37,359 nucleotides of DNA from a virus, in IMG/VR virus record IMGVR_UViG_3300020195_000084, positions 1 to 37,359 of that record. One strand, written 5' to 3'. How positions within the stretch are numbered: position 1 is the first letter of the stretch; each line of letters opens with the position of its first letter. The translations under genes were made by a program, and so were the position numbers. Positions 28,526 to 37,359 of this stretch are shown one piece after another. The notes beneath the pieces were generated by a model that saw only the letters and a list, made by a program, of their open reading frames with translations, had not been told where the DNA came from and ran no database searches.

Positions 28526-31500
28526 TGGTCATTCGCATTCCCGTGGGCCATGCGGAGATCGAGCAGGACGAGCCTGTAGCGCCTCCACCGCAGGAGCCAA
28601 AGCCACAGGAACCACAGGGCAACCCGTACCTGGCCCGCATGCTGAGCGAGCGGGAGAGCCGCGCAGCGGTGCCGACGCCGGTGCCGACGCCGGCGGCCCA
28701 GACTGTTCCACAGGAGCCGGTGCCCTCCGGCCAGAACCCGTATCTCGAGCGCATGCTGGCTGAACGCGAGTCGGGCGCCGCACAGCGGGAGGATCGCTTC
28801 CTGTCGACGTTCCGCCGGGCCACACAAGCCAACCCCGAACTCGTGGCGGAAGCCCGTCGCATCGCGGAGCAGCTTGGCATCGCGCCGGACCTTGCCGAAG
28901 GCAACATCGACGTCGCACGCCAGGTCGCCAAGGAACAGGCGGTGCGCTACCAGCGGCTGCGCGCCGAGAGCCCGGTCCTGCTCGACACGCTTTCGAACGG
29001 GGACTTCGCCCGCATCGCGCACGACGACATCGACAACCTGGCGACGACCGAGAGCCTGTTCGGCTGGGTTGGGCGCCACGTCGAGACCGGCGAGATCACC
29101 AACGAGCGTGGTTACCTCGGGACGCGCGCGGCGCTGGGTTGGGCGACGCAGGACGAGGCCGACCGGCTCGCCGAGATCGACCTGCAGCTGGCAGAGTCCG
29201 GCCAGGAGTCCGGGTTCATCCCGGCGACCCTGAACATCCTGGGCCAGGTCAAGCAGACCGTGCCGCTCGCGATCGGCGCCGGTGCTGCCGCGGCCGCCCC
29301 CTCGTTCATCGCGGGGCCCGGCGCACCGGTCGCGGCCGGCACCGCCTTCACGATCGGTTCGACAGCCGCGGTGTTCGGCAGCAGCGCCGTGGTCGAGGGC
29401 GGCAACAAGTACCTCGACCTGATTGCGCGGGGCGTGCCGCACGAGCAGGCGCTCGGCCCCGCCTTCGGGCATGCCATCGTCGCGGGCGGCCTCGAGGCCT
29501 TCGCCGGCAACATCGTGGCGGCGCCGTTCAAGAAGGCGGCGGCGAACCTCGCGGCGCGCGCCGCCGGCAAAGCGCTGACCAGGCCCGAGATGTCGCGCGC
29601 CTGGTTCAACCTGGTGAAGGGCTACGCGAAGAGCTGGGGCGGCGAGGTTGGAACCGAGATGGCGCAGGACGTGTCCGGGTTCGTGGCGGACCAGGAAGCG
29701 CTGCGTGCCGCCGGCAAGCCGACGGATGGCCTCGGGCAACTCGGCCGGCAGATGGGCGAGACGTTCCAGCAGGTCGGCATGGGCATGTCGCTGCTGTCAC
29801 TGCCGGGCCCCGTCATGCACTTCGTCTCGGAGTCGGGAGCCGCTCGCCGGGCCACGGCCCAGGTGAACTGGTTCAAAGCGCTGAACAAGGGGGCGGCCGA
29901 GTCCAAGGTGCGGGAACGCGACCCGAAGGCCTACGCGGGCGCGGTCGGCGCGATGGCCGAGGCCTCGGGCACGCCGAACCTCTACATCGACGGCAAGGCG
30001 TTCCTCGAGGTTCTGAACCAGACGGACAAGGCGGACGTCGAGGCAGGGCACATCGGCAAGACGACCGCCGAGCAGCTCAACGAGGTGATGCCTGAAGTGA
30101 TGCAGAGGGCGGCCGAGGCGGTGGCGCGCGGCGAAGACGTCGTGATCCCGACCGGCGACTTCGCCGCCCACATCGCGGGCAAGCCGCTGGCCGACGCGCT
30201 GATCCCGCACCTGCGCGCCGATTCCGATCCCGAGAGCAAGAGCCTGGCCGAGGCCGAGATCTTCCGACAGGAGGAGAAGGAGCGGGCCGCGGAGGCGGCG
30301 CAGATCCTGCAGCGGAGCGAGACCACGAACCGCGCGTTCGTCGACAGCGCCCACCAGGTCGAAGACAACCTGCGCCAGCAGCTCATCGCGACCGGCATGC
30401 GGTACGACGAGGCGCGCGACAACGCTAAGCTCTACCGCGACATCGTGGTGGTGAAGGCCAAGCAGAATGGCCAGCTGCCGATGGAGTTCGTCGCGCAGCG
30501 CCCGCTGCGCGTGGTCCTGGGCGAACCGGATCAGGCTGGCGGCACGGTGGCACAGGATGAGCCAGGTGGAACACCGTCGCCACTGGACGGCCAGCTCGGC
30601 ACGTCCATCACAACCCCGGAGGCTGCGTGGGAGTTCGCGCGGGAACATGGCAACGGCGAAGCCGGCGCGATCCTGCTGGACCATCAACTGCGGCCGATGG
30701 CGTTCGTCCCTATCGATCCAGCACACGCGGAGAAGCTGCGGGCAGACGACCGGATGGACAGCCTGTACCGCGCGGTGTCCGTTTCCAACGCGGTGCAGGT
30801 GGTTCTCGTCAACAACGGCAAGCTGAGTGACGCCGCCGTCACCAACTTGGGCAGGCTGTTTGGCGGCATGGAGATCCTACCGCGCGAGGTTGTCGACACG
30901 AGCAAGACCGCAGCCGATTCCTGGGGCCCGCGAGGGAAGCACATCGACTCGCGTGACACCTTCCAGTCGATCAACCGCGGCGCGTACCGCCCGAGCGACT
31001 TCACGATCTTCCTGCGCAAGAAGGCGAACGCGTCGACGTTCTTGCACGAGCTCGGCCACTACTACCTGCACATCCTGGGCGACCTGGCGACGCAGAAGGT
31101 GCACCCGAGCATCGTCGACGACATGAACCACCTGCTGCAGTGGTTCGGCATCAAGGACGTGGCGACGTGGAACGCCATGACCATGAAGCAGCAGGAGAAG
31201 TACCACGAGCAGTTCGCCCGCTCGTTCGAAACCTGGCTGTGGCAAGGCAAGGCGCCGAGCGCCGCGATGGAGGGGTTGTTCCACCGCTTCGCCCGGTTGC
31301 TGCGCGCGGTCTACGGGACCATCGTGGGCGAGATCAACGCCAAGTACCGCGACCAGTTCGGCGAGGACCTGCCGGTGCTCACGCCCGAGGTCCGGGGCGT
31401 GATGGAACGGATGGTCGCGAGCGAAGAGGAGATCGCGCACGCCGAGGTAGTGAACCGAATGACGTCGGTGTTCCAGACCCAAGAGCAGTCCGGCATGGAC

Positions 31501-34500
31501 GATGCGGCATGGGCGGCGTACCAGGAGCTGGCGCGCGAAGCCACCGACGAGGCGATCGCCGAGCACACGCAGGACCGCCTCCGCCAGGTGCAGTGGTTGC
31601 GGAACGCGGAGTCCAAGGTTGTGAAGGACCTGCAGAACAAGCGCGCGGCCGAGCGCGCGAAGATGCGCCTGGAGGTCGCGGAACGCGTCGAGCGCGAACC
31701 GGTCTACCGGGCGCGCGCCTGGATCGAGCGCGGCGAGTTCGTCGACCAGGACGGCACCAAGGGCGTGCAGGCCGGTGGCAGCCACAAGCTGCAAGTCGAC
31801 GCGGTGCTGTCGCTGCTGCCCGAGGGGCGGGACCCACCGAAGGGCCTGACTGGCAAGAACGGCATCGCCAGCCAGGACGGCCTGCTGCCCGACACCGCGG
31901 CCAAGGTGTTCGGCTTCGACACCGGCTCCGAGTTGGTGAACGCGCTGTTGTCCGCGCCACCGCTCGATGCGGCGATCGAAGCGGCCACAGACGAGGCCAT
32001 GCTGACTTATCGCAGTGAGCTCGCCGACCCAAAGGAGTTCGAGGCGTCGGTGCTGCGCGCGCTACACAACAAGTCGCGGGGGCGCTTCATTGCCGTCGAG
32101 TACCGGGCGATGACGAAAGCCATGCAGCCGCTGCGCGTGCTGCTGCAGTCTGCTGCGGATCTGACGCGCCGAGTGATTGGCAAGCAGGAGGTGTGGCGCA
32201 TCAGCGCGCGGGATCACGCGATCGCAGAAGCACGGGCGACACGGGCGGTGGGCGAAGCCCTGCGCAAGGGCGACACCGCGGCGGCGATCGAGGCGCAGAG
32301 AAAGCGCATGCTGCAGCACGAGATGGCGAAGGAAGCCGGCCGCGCGATGGAGGAGATCGCCGAAGCCCTGCAGGACATCGGGCGGTTCGATGGGGCCAAC
32401 GAGACGCTCGCGAAGACCCGCGACATGGATTTGGTCTACGCGGGCCGGCGCCTTGGTGCGGCGTACGGCATTCTGCCGAAGTTCGAGAGTGAACAGCAGC
32501 GCGACATCGCGCGCCGCGCCGTCGAGGCGGTGAAGCAGGCCCACCCAGTGATCGGAAACCGGCTGTCGACCCTGCTCGAGGACGCGGGCGACGGCGTGCG
32601 CAACTACCGTGACCTGCCGCTGGCGACGTTCCGGGAGCTGCGCGAGGTCGCCGAATCGCTGTGGAACGAGGCCGGCCGCGCGAAGGTGATCGAGGTCCAG
32701 GGTAAGCGCGTTCAGATCGCGACGATCGCCGGCGAGGTAGCGGCGCGCATCGTCGCGCTGCCGGAGCGGTCGGCGCCGGGCAGCACCGCTGCGGGCGACC
32801 GCACGCCGTCGGCGATGTCGCGGTTGGTCCTGAAGGGCTGGAACGCGGTCGCGAACCTGAAGCGCGCACGGCACTGGGCCCACTTCATGGACGGCGGCGA
32901 GCGTGGCCCGTTCTTCGAGTACTTGATCGCGCCGCTGCAGCGTGCCACCGACACCTACCGCAAGGTGCGGGACAAGGTGATCGCCAAGTACCACGCGCGG
33001 CTACTCGACGTCGCGAAGAAGGCCGGCGCGCGGTGGGACGCCGAGATCGCCGCACCCGAACTTCTGGTTGAGGAGGGCGGCAAGCTGGTGCCGTACAAGT
33101 TCCGCGGCAAGAAGGAATTGATCCACGCCGTGATGCATGCGGGCTCGCAAAGCAACCTCGAAAAACTGCTGGTGCCGTATGGCTGGGCTGCAGCGCCCGA
33201 GACGACCGGCGACATCCTCGACACGCGGGCGTGGGACCGGTTCCTCGCGCGCATGTTCAAGGAAGGCATCCTGACGCCGACCGATATCGAGTTCGTGCAG
33301 TTCGTGTGGGGCACGTACGCCGAGCTGCTGCCCGAGGGCCAGAAGACGCACAAGAAGGTCTACGGGTTCGAGTTCAAGACGATCGAGCATCGACAGCTGC
33401 ACACGCCGTGGGGGACGGTCGAGGGCGGCTACGTGCCGGCCTTCACCGACCGCGACGTCGCCCCGCAGCGGCTGTCGCAGACCATCAACGAGCTCGCCGA
33501 CGAAGAGCACGCGTTTGTCTACTCGGTCAGCGCCGGCCGCGGCCACACCATGCAGCGCAACCCGTTCTACCGGCAGCGGCTCGCGCTCGGCCTTGCCAGC
33601 CAGGCGATGCACCTCGACGCGCAACTGCGGTTCACGTACCTGCAGCCGGCGATCAAGGACGCGCTGCGGATCGTGCGGCACCGCGACTTCAGCACGCCGC
33701 TGAACGCGTACGACCGCGAGGCCATCAACACGATCATCGTTCCGATGATCGAGAACGTCGCGCTGCAGGCGACGAGCCGGGTGGGTGACATCGCCCTGAT
33801 GGACAAGGCGGCGGGATTCGCCCGGCGCGGCGCGAGCCTCGCGGCGTTCGGCCTGAAGTTCATGACGGCGGCCGTGCAGCTGACCGGCATCACGGCCTCG
33901 ATGCACGAGGTGCGGGGCCGCTACCTGCGGTCGGGACTGGCCGTGTTCGGCAAGGCTCCGATCAACTCGGTGCGCGCGATCGCGGCGCAGTCCGAGGTCA
34001 TGCGGCAGCGGTTCGACACGCGAGCGGGGCGAATCATCGAGGAGATCACGCGAGTCTCCGAGACGAGGCTGAGGGGCCTCGAAGCGCCGCTGCGCGCAGT
34101 CACCGCGGGCAAGCAGGAGCTGGCGCACTGGGCGTTCACGCCGTTGCGGCTCGTGCAGAACATGGTCGACGCGGTGACGTGGATCGGCGCGCACCAGCAG
34201 GCGGTTGTAGAGGCCGCGGCCGACGGGAGCCTGACCGAGGACCAGGTACAGCAGATGGCGGTCGAGCACGCCGACGACGTCGTGAAGCGTACGCAGGGTA
34301 GCAAGTACCCGGAGGACCTCGCGGCCTACGAGTCAGGCACGCCGGTGCAGAAGCTGTGGACCCAGTTCGGCGGCTTCAGCAACGTGCTGTTGAACCAGGT
34401 GCTCGGCGCGAACCAGGGATGGGGCCCGAAGCTGCGGGCCTCGCTCTACGTGCTGCTGCTGCCGACGCTGTTTGAGGCCACGCTGCGCATGCTCGCGCAG

Positions 34501-34887
34501 GGCACGCCAGACGATGACGACGGCGACGGCAAGCTCGACGACATCGCGGTGCAGTACGGCAGGTCCGCGTTGCGCAACGCCGCCGGCCTGATCCCGGGCG
34601 TCGGCCCGTTCGCGCTGTCGATCGCCGAGAGCGAGGGCAACAGGGTGGCGGCGACGCCGGCCGGCATGTTCCTCGGCTCTGCGGCGAAGGGGTTGTTCTC
34701 GGCGTTCGACGAGCGCGACATGAGCGGGCAAGACGCGCGGAACCTCGGCGTGTTGCTGACGATTGTCACGGGACTGCCGCTGGCACCGATCGCGAACGCC
34801 TACGGTTACGACGTCGACGTGGGACGCGGGAAGGCGAAGCCGAGTGGCACGGCGGACTATCTGCGCGGGTTGGTGGTCGGCAGATAG
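28525..34887 (+). CDS. Giant ejection protein with metallopeptidase motif (T7 gp16 position)
   Basis: This 2120-residue protein starts at ATG 28525 (TGATG overlap); the longer frame upstream is a shadow. The N-terminus has a disordered Pro-rich stretch with two NPYLxRMLxERES copies (residues 33-45 and 71-83). Hydrophobic, Ala/Gly-rich segments at about 245-300 could insert in a membrane. A zinc-peptidase motif, F-L-H841-E-L-G-H845-Y, is followed by H-E-Q-F-A-R-S-F-E902, the pattern of phage 'large polyvalent protein' peptidases. Long coiled-coil helices follow (residues 1000-1550). The C-terminus (HADDVVKRTQGSKYPEDLAA, then KLWTQFGGFSN) is a common end of such proteins. It is the last gene of the late block and probably the main channel protein. 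Protease activity is inferred. Confidence 0.72.
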   Translation: MVIRIPVGHAEIEQDEPVAPPPQEPKPQEPQGNPYLARMLSERESRAAVPTPVPTPAAQTVPQEPVPSGQNPYLERMLAERESGAAQREDRFLSTFRRATQANPELVAEARRIAEQLGIAPDLAEGNIDVARQVAKEQAVRYQRLRAESPVLLDTLSNGDFARIAHDDIDNLATTESLFGWVGRHVETGEITNERGYLGTRAALGWATQDEADRLAEIDLQLAESGQESGFIPATLNILGQVKQTVPLAIGAGAAAAAPSFIAGPGAPVAAGTAFTIGSTAAVFGSSAVVEGGNKYLDLIARGVPHEQALGPAFGHAIVAGGLEAFAGNIVAAPFKKAAANLAARAAGKALTRPEMSRAWFNLVKGYAKSWGGEVGTEMAQDVSGFVADQEALRAAGKPTDGLGQLGRQMGETFQQVGMGMSLLSLPGPVMHFVSESGAARRATAQVNWFKALNKGAAESKVRERDPKAYAGAVGAMAEASGTPNLYIDGKAFLEVLNQTDKADVEAGHIGKTTAEQLNEVMPEVMQRAAEAVARGEDVVIPTGDFAAHIAGKPLADALIPHLRADSDPESKSLAEAEIFRQEEKERAAEAAQILQRSETTNRAFVDSAHQVEDNLRQQLIATGMRYDEARDNAKLYRDIVVVKAKQNGQLPMEFVAQRPLRVVLGEPDQAGGTVAQDEPGGTPSPLDGQLGTSITTPEAAWEFAREHGNGEAGAILLDHQLRPMAFVPIDPAHAEKLRADDRMDSLYRAVSVSNAVQVVLVNNGKLSDAAVTNLGRLFGGMEILPREVVDTSKTAADSWGPRGKHIDSRDTFQSINRGAYRPSDFTIFLRKKANASTFLHELGHYYLHILGDLATQKVHPSIVDDMNHLLQWFGIKDVATWNAMTMKQQEKYHEQFARSFETWLWQGKAPSAAMEGLFHRFARLLRAVYGTIVGEINAKYRDQFGEDLPVLTPEVRGVMERMVASEEEIAHAEVVNRMTSVFQTQEQSGMDDAAWAAYQELAREATDEAIAEHTQDRLRQVQWLRNAESKVVKDLQNKRAAERAKMRLEVAERVEREPVYRARAWIERGEFVDQDGTKGVQAGGSHKLQVDAVLSLLPEGRDPPKGLTGKNGIASQDGLLPDTAAKVFGFDTGSELVNALLSAPPLDAAIEAATDEAMLTYRSELADPKEFEASVLRALHNKSRGRFIAVEYRAMTKAMQPLRVLLQSAADLTRRVIGKQEVWRISARDHAIAEARATRAVGEALRKGDTAAAIEAQRKRMLQHEMAKEAGRAMEEIAEALQDIGRFDGANETLAKTRDMDLVYAGRRLGAAYGILPKFESEQQRDIARRAVEAVKQAHPVIGNRLSTLLEDAGDGVRNYRDLPLATFRELREVAESLWNEAGRAKVIEVQGKRVQIATIAGEVAARIVALPERSAPGSTAAGDRTPSAMSRLVLKGWNAVANLKRARHWAHFMDGGERGPFFEYLIAPLQRATDTYRKVRDKVIAKYHARLLDVAKKAGARWDAEIAAPELLVEEGGKLVPYKFRGKKELIHAVMHAGSQSNLEKLLVPYGWAAAPETTGDILDTRAWDRFLARMFKEGILTPTDIEFVQFVWGTYAELLPEGQKTHKKVYGFEFKTIEHRQLHTPWGTVEGGYVPAFTDRDVAPQRLSQTINELADEEHAFVYSVSAGRGHTMQRNPFYRQRLALGLASQAMHLDAQLRFTYLQPAIKDALRIVRHRDFSTPLNAYDREAINTIIVPMIENVALQATSRVGDIALMDKAAGFARRGASLAAFGLKFMTAAVQLTGITASMHEVRGRYLRSGLAVFGKAPINSVRAIAAQSEVMRQRFDTRAGRIIEEITRVSETRLRGLEAPLRAVTAGKQELAHWAFTPLRLVQNMVDAVTWIGAHQQAVVEAAADGSLTEDQVQQMAVEHADDVVKRTQGSKYPEDLAAYESGTPVQKLWTQFGGFSNVLLNQVLGANQGWGPKLRASLYVLLLPTLFEATLRMLAQGTPDDDDGDGKLDDIAVQYGRSALRNAAGLIPGVGPFALSIAESEGNRVAATPAGMFLGSAAKGLFSAFDERDMSGQDARNLGVLLTIVTGLPLAPIANAYGYDVDVGRGKAKPSGTADYLRGLVVGR

Positions 34888-35120
34888 CCTCGATCGCTGC
34901 ATCCAGCGAGGCGTACTCAAGACGCGAGGAATCTCGGCGTGTTGCTTGGCCGCCTCGATCGCTGCATCCAGCGAGGCGTACTCAAGACGCGAGGAACCTC
35001 GGCGTGTTGCTTGGCCGCCTCGATCGCTGCATCCAGCGAGGCGTACTCAAGACGCGAGGAACCTCGGCGTGTTGCTTGGCCGCCTCGATCGCTGCATCCA
35101 GCGAGGCGTACTCAAGACGC
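34888..35120. repeat. 3.6 tandem copies of a 65-bp unit between convergent genes
   Basis: Units start at 34888, 34953, 35018 and 35083 (the last is 38 bases). They are identical except a T/C change in unit 1 (GGAATCTCGG against GGAACCTCGG). There are no spacers between units. Each unit contains foldable parts: CGCTG-CATC-CAGCG, and CGAGG-AA-CCTCG. On the minus strand the unit reads EYASLDAAIEAAKQHAEVPR, closely resembling EYASIEAAIEAAR of the 7799 protein. At 65 bases it shifts frame each unit. It fills the gap between the last late gene and the minus-strand cluster and may act as a terminator array. Confidence 0.88.
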
Positions 35121-35951
35121 CGCGATTCGCGCTGCTTCCGCAAGAATCTCGGCAGCCCTTCGGAGTACCAGAAGACGCCCGGCGTTGGCGGCGGTGGCGA
35201 CGTAGGCTGCGACGTAGGCTGCGACGTAGGCTGCGGACGAGACGTTGGCGGCTGCGTCGTTGGCGGCGACGGCGACGGCGGCTGCGGCTTCGGCGGCGGC
35301 GATGCCACCGGCGTTGGTTGCTTCGTTGGCTGCGACGGCGGCGACGTTGGCTGCGACGGCGCCGACGGTGGCGGCGGTGGCGGCGACGGTGGTGGCGGTG
35401 GCGGCGGCGGCTGCAACGTTGGCTGCTATGGCGGCCGTTTCGTAGGCGTCGGCCGCGACGACATCGGCTGCGACGTAGGCTGCGGCGCGCTGCTTGCGCA
35501 GGTTGTCGCGCAGGTCGCGCGCGCCAACGTGCGCCACGGCTGCGCTCGCTGCGTCAACTATCGCTGGCAGCATCCGCAGCGTTTTCGCGACCTCGCGAAA
35601 CACCGCGGCAGCCACCGGCTGCAGGTTCACAGCCCGTGATTCGATCTCTAGCGGCACCAGTTCGCGCACCGTCCGATCCACAAAAAAGTACCCGCGTCGG
35701 AGGTAGACCGCCTCCGTCGTGCGGCTGCCTACAAGCAGAGGCAGAACCGGTCCCAGTACTTCGGTGCGCTGCACGTCTCCACCCGGCCAGTGGACGTCGT
35801 TCAAACGGATCGTGAACGCAGTCAACGCGGGGCATGCGCACTCGGGGCAAGAACTATGCTTCTCCCCGGCCATCCATGCCACCATTTCCATGGCGCAGAC
35901 GCCATCCTCCCGGCGTTCGTGGTCTCCGTGCGACAGAAGCTGCGTCTTCAC
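35112..35951 (-). CDS. Repeat-tailed Ala-rich protein, right copy A
   Basis: This 279-residue paralog of 114-920 shares MKTQLL, REDGVCAMEMVAWMAGEKHS, CPECACPALTAF, EVLGPVLPLLVGSR and AVAAAVFREVAKTLRMLPAIVD. From about residue 160 the tail is Ala-rich with a Val/Thr/Asn mix (NVAAAAATATTVAATAA, YVAAYVAAYVATAA) and ends LVLRRAAEILAEAARIAAS. It starts at a GTG that overlaps the stop of copy B (GTGA). Its stop lies inside the last partial 65-bp unit. It is the last member of a leftward, coupled three-gene run. Function is unknown. Confidence 0.75.
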   Translation of the reverse strand: MKTQLLSHGDHERREDGVCAMEMVAWMAGEKHSSCPECACPALTAFTIRLNDVHWPGGDVQRTEVLGPVLPLLVGSRTTEAVYLRRGYFFVDRTVRELVPLEIESRAVNLQPVAAAVFREVAKTLRMLPAIVDAASAAVAHVGARDLRDNLRKQRAAAYVAADVVAADAYETAAIAANVAAAAATATTVAATAATVGAVAANVAAVAANEATNAGGIAAAEAAAAVAVAANDAAANVSSAAYVAAYVAAYVATAANAGRLLVLRRAAEILAEAARIAAS

Positions 35952-36706
35952 GACTGCACCTCCGTGATTCGCGCTGCTTCCGCAAGAATCTCGGCAGCCC
36001 TTCGGAGCACCGGAAGACTAGTGTCTTCGTTGACGTAGTTTCCGGCGGTGGCTGCGACGGCGGCTGCGGCGTGGGCGGCGGCATCGGAGGCGACGGCGTA
36101 GACGTAGGAGACAGCGGTGGCGGCTTCAGCGGCTGCAACTTTGGCCCCGTAGGCTGCGACGGCTGCGACGGCGTAGGCTGCAACGCTGGCGTCGTCGGCG
36201 ACGGCTGCGCGCCGCTTGCTCAGGTTGTCGCTCAGGTCGCGCGCGACGCGACCCGCCACGTCTGCGCTCGCCATGTCAACTATCGCGGGCAGCATCCGCA
36301 GCTTTGTCGCGACATCGCGAAACACCGCGGCAGCCACCGGCTGCCGGTTCACAGCCCGTGCTTCGAGCGCCATTGGTACCAGTTCGCGCACCATCCGATC
36401 GGATAAGTAGTACCCGCGTCGGCGGTAGACCGCTTCCGTCGAACGGCTGCCTACAAGCAGCGGCAGAACCGGTCCAAGGACTTTGGTGCGCTGCGCAGCG
36501 CCACCCGGCCAGTCAGTGTCGTTGAGGCGGATCGTGAACGCAGTCAACGCGGGGCATGCGCACTCGGGGCAGGAACTATGCTTCTCGCCGGCCATCCAGG
36601 CAACCATTTCCATGGCGCAGACGCCATCCTCCCGGAGTCTATGGCTGCCGCGGCCGAGAGTAACTGACGTCAGGTCCGGGAAAAGGGGCGGTTGGTTCGT
36701 CGTCAT
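35948..36706 (-). CDS. Repeat-tailed Ala-rich protein, right copy B
   Basis: I start at the ATG at 36706, which has AAGG eight bases upstream. A GTG at 36769 in a GTGA overlap would add 21 residues. The 252-residue product opens with a different leader (MTTNQPPLFPDLTSVTLGRG) before the conserved SHRLREDGVCAMEMVAWMAG and following half, so the N-terminus was exchanged. The tail is a shorter Ala/Val/Tyr mix (AAYAVAAVAAYGAKVAAAEA) and ends NEDTSLPVLRRAAEIL and ITEVQS. The central part is over 85% like copy A by eye. Bases 36423-36442 match window bases 1-20. Confidence 0.72.
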   Translation of the reverse strand: MTTNQPPLFPDLTSVTLGRGSHRLREDGVCAMEMVAWMAGEKHSSCPECACPALTAFTIRLNDTDWPGGAAQRTKVLGPVLPLLVGSRSTEAVYRRRGYYLSDRMVRELVPMALEARAVNRQPVAAAVFRDVATKLRMLPAIVDMASADVAGRVARDLSDNLSKRRAAVADDASVAAYAVAAVAAYGAKVAAAEAATAVSYVYAVASDAAAHAAAAVAATAGNYVNEDTSLPVLRRAAEILAEAARITEVQS

Positions 36707-36765
36707 GTTCGTTGCCTTTTGGAGATTTATCCCGGCGCGTGCGCTCGCCGAAGCACGATGGGCGC

Positions 36766-37359
36766 TCACGACAGCACCTCCGTGATTCGCGCTGCTTCCG
36801 CAAGAATCTCGGCTGCCCTGCGGAGCACCGGAAGACGATTGTCGGCGGTTGCGTCGGCGGCTTGGGAAAAGTCGGCCGCGTCAACCACGGCGCTGGCTGC
36901 GGCGGCGGCGGCGGCGTAAGCGTCGTTGGCGGCGTTGGAGGCGTCGTAGACGGTGTTGGCAGCGCGGGCGGCTGCGTCGGCGTCGGCGTCGGCGACGTCG
37001 GCGTCGGCGACGGCGGCAACGATGGCGGCTGCGACGTCCTCGGCTGCGGCATCGGCTGCGGCGTAGGCGTCGGCGGCAGCGGCGACGGCGACGGCGTAGG
37101 CGGCGACGTCGGCGTCGGCGGCAGCGTCGTCGGCCAATAGACCTTCGCGCAGCTTGCTCAGGGCGTCGCGCAGGTCGCGCGTGCCAACGCGCGCCACGGA
37201 TGCGCTCGCCTTGTCAACTATCGCGGGCACCGACCGCAGCGTTTTCGCGACCTCACGCAGCAACGCTGCGGCCTTCGGGGGCCGGTTCATCGCCCGTGAT
37301 TCAAGCGCCATTGGCACCAGTTCACGCACCGTCCGATCGGATAAGTAGTACCCGCGTCG
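36766..37359 (-). CDS. Repeat-tailed Ala-rich protein, right copy C (truncated by window end)
   Basis: The frame is open to the last base and encodes at least 198 residues: RRGYYLSDRTVRELVPMALE at the edge, then an Ala/Asp-rich tail with VADADVADADADAAARAANT, ending LPVLRRAAEILAEAARITEV-LS. The first ~90 residues of the family are missing. If the window is circularised, the chain would continue into bases 20-1 (TEAVYR) with one base missing, then break. Part of the tail is nearly identical to the 114-920 copy (see 597-719). Its TGA overlaps the GTG at 36769. Confidence 0.7.
   Translation of the reverse strand, partial: RRGYYLSDRTVRELVPMALESRAMNRPPKAAALLREVAKTLRSVPAIVDKASASVARVGTRDLRDALSKLREGLLADDAAADADVAAYAVAVAAAADAYAAADAAAEDVAAAIVAAVADADVADADADAAARAANTVYDASNAANDAYAAAAAAASAVVDAADFSQAADATADNRLPVLRRAAEILAEAARITEVLS

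Noticed and set aside
28525-34887. N4-type virion RNA polymerase as identity of the giant protein
   Set aside because: No polymerase motifs are seen. The HELGH motif, coiled coils and C-terminal pattern fit a polyvalent ejection protein better.
34888-35120. Tandem 65-bp units considered as a CRISPR array
   Set aside because: Units are directly adjacent with no unique spacers, and there are no cas genes.
1-37359. Diversity-generating retroelement, expected because of the BPP-1-like gene order
   Set aside because: I see no reverse transcriptase motif and no template/variable repeat pair. The repeats present are tandem or inverted paralogs.
1-37359. tRNA genes and CRISPR or anti-CRISPR loci
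   Set aside because: No cloverleaf-type sequence or recognised family was seen by eye; the high GC would allow a weak one to be missed.

Overview
The window is essentially one tailed-phage genome of the short-tailed (podovirus) type, about 37.4 kb and GC-rich throughout. The structural block has the gene order of BPP-1/T7-like podoviruses: terminase subunits, GNAT-like protein, head-tail connector (portal), scaffold, major capsid protein, Bbp16-like decoration proteins, tail tubular proteins A and B, then three internal/ejection proteins. A sigma70-like TATAAT box, secretion signals and this virion module suggest a high-GC Gram-negative host. The sequence does not say which. I recognise no integrase, DNA polymerase, primase, helicase, RNA polymerase, endolysin or tRNA.

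Layout. (1) 1-920: a broken tail and one full copy of a multi-copy gene family whose proteins have a conserved N-terminal half and a long Ala/Asp/Val-rich repetitive tail. (2) 922-7458: a tightly packed rightward early operon. It holds an HTH protein, several tiny proteins, a DUF1376/YdaU-type replication protein with an internal 11-bp repeat array, a RusA resolvase, a MazG-like protein, a putative annealing protein with a zinc ribbon, and a 641-residue exported protein of unknown function. (3) 7412-7798: a leftward XRE repressor gene and a divergent promoter region. (4) 7799-8843: three small unknown genes. (5) 8844-9070: a regulatory gap with short repeats. (6) 9071-34887: packaging, head, tail and ejection genes, all rightward. 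(7) 34888-35120: a 65-bp tandem array between convergent genes. (8) 35112-37359: three more copies of the Ala-rich family on the minus strand, the last running off the window.

How the genes work together. The early operon would supply recombination and replication functions (SSB-annealing-like protein, RusA, DUF1376), with the XRE protein as the likely switch. The late block builds the particle. Nearly every neighbouring pair overlaps by 1-4 bases (ATGA, GTGA or TGATG), so translational coupling appears to be the main expression strategy. Strong Shine-Dalgarno sites occur only at some uncoupled starts, for example the capsid, decoration and DUF1376 genes.

Most unusual features: an SGNH/sialate-esterase-like enzyme fused to the N-terminus of tail tubular protein A; the repeat-tailed paralogs in opposite orientations at the two ends, with in-frame hexanucleotide length differences; a recent direct-plus-inverted duplication inside tail tubular protein B; and a 14-bp near-palindrome placed identically before two late-gene starts. 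The two window ends nearly join inside one of the paralogs, so the contig is probably circular or was broken or collapsed in that repeat.
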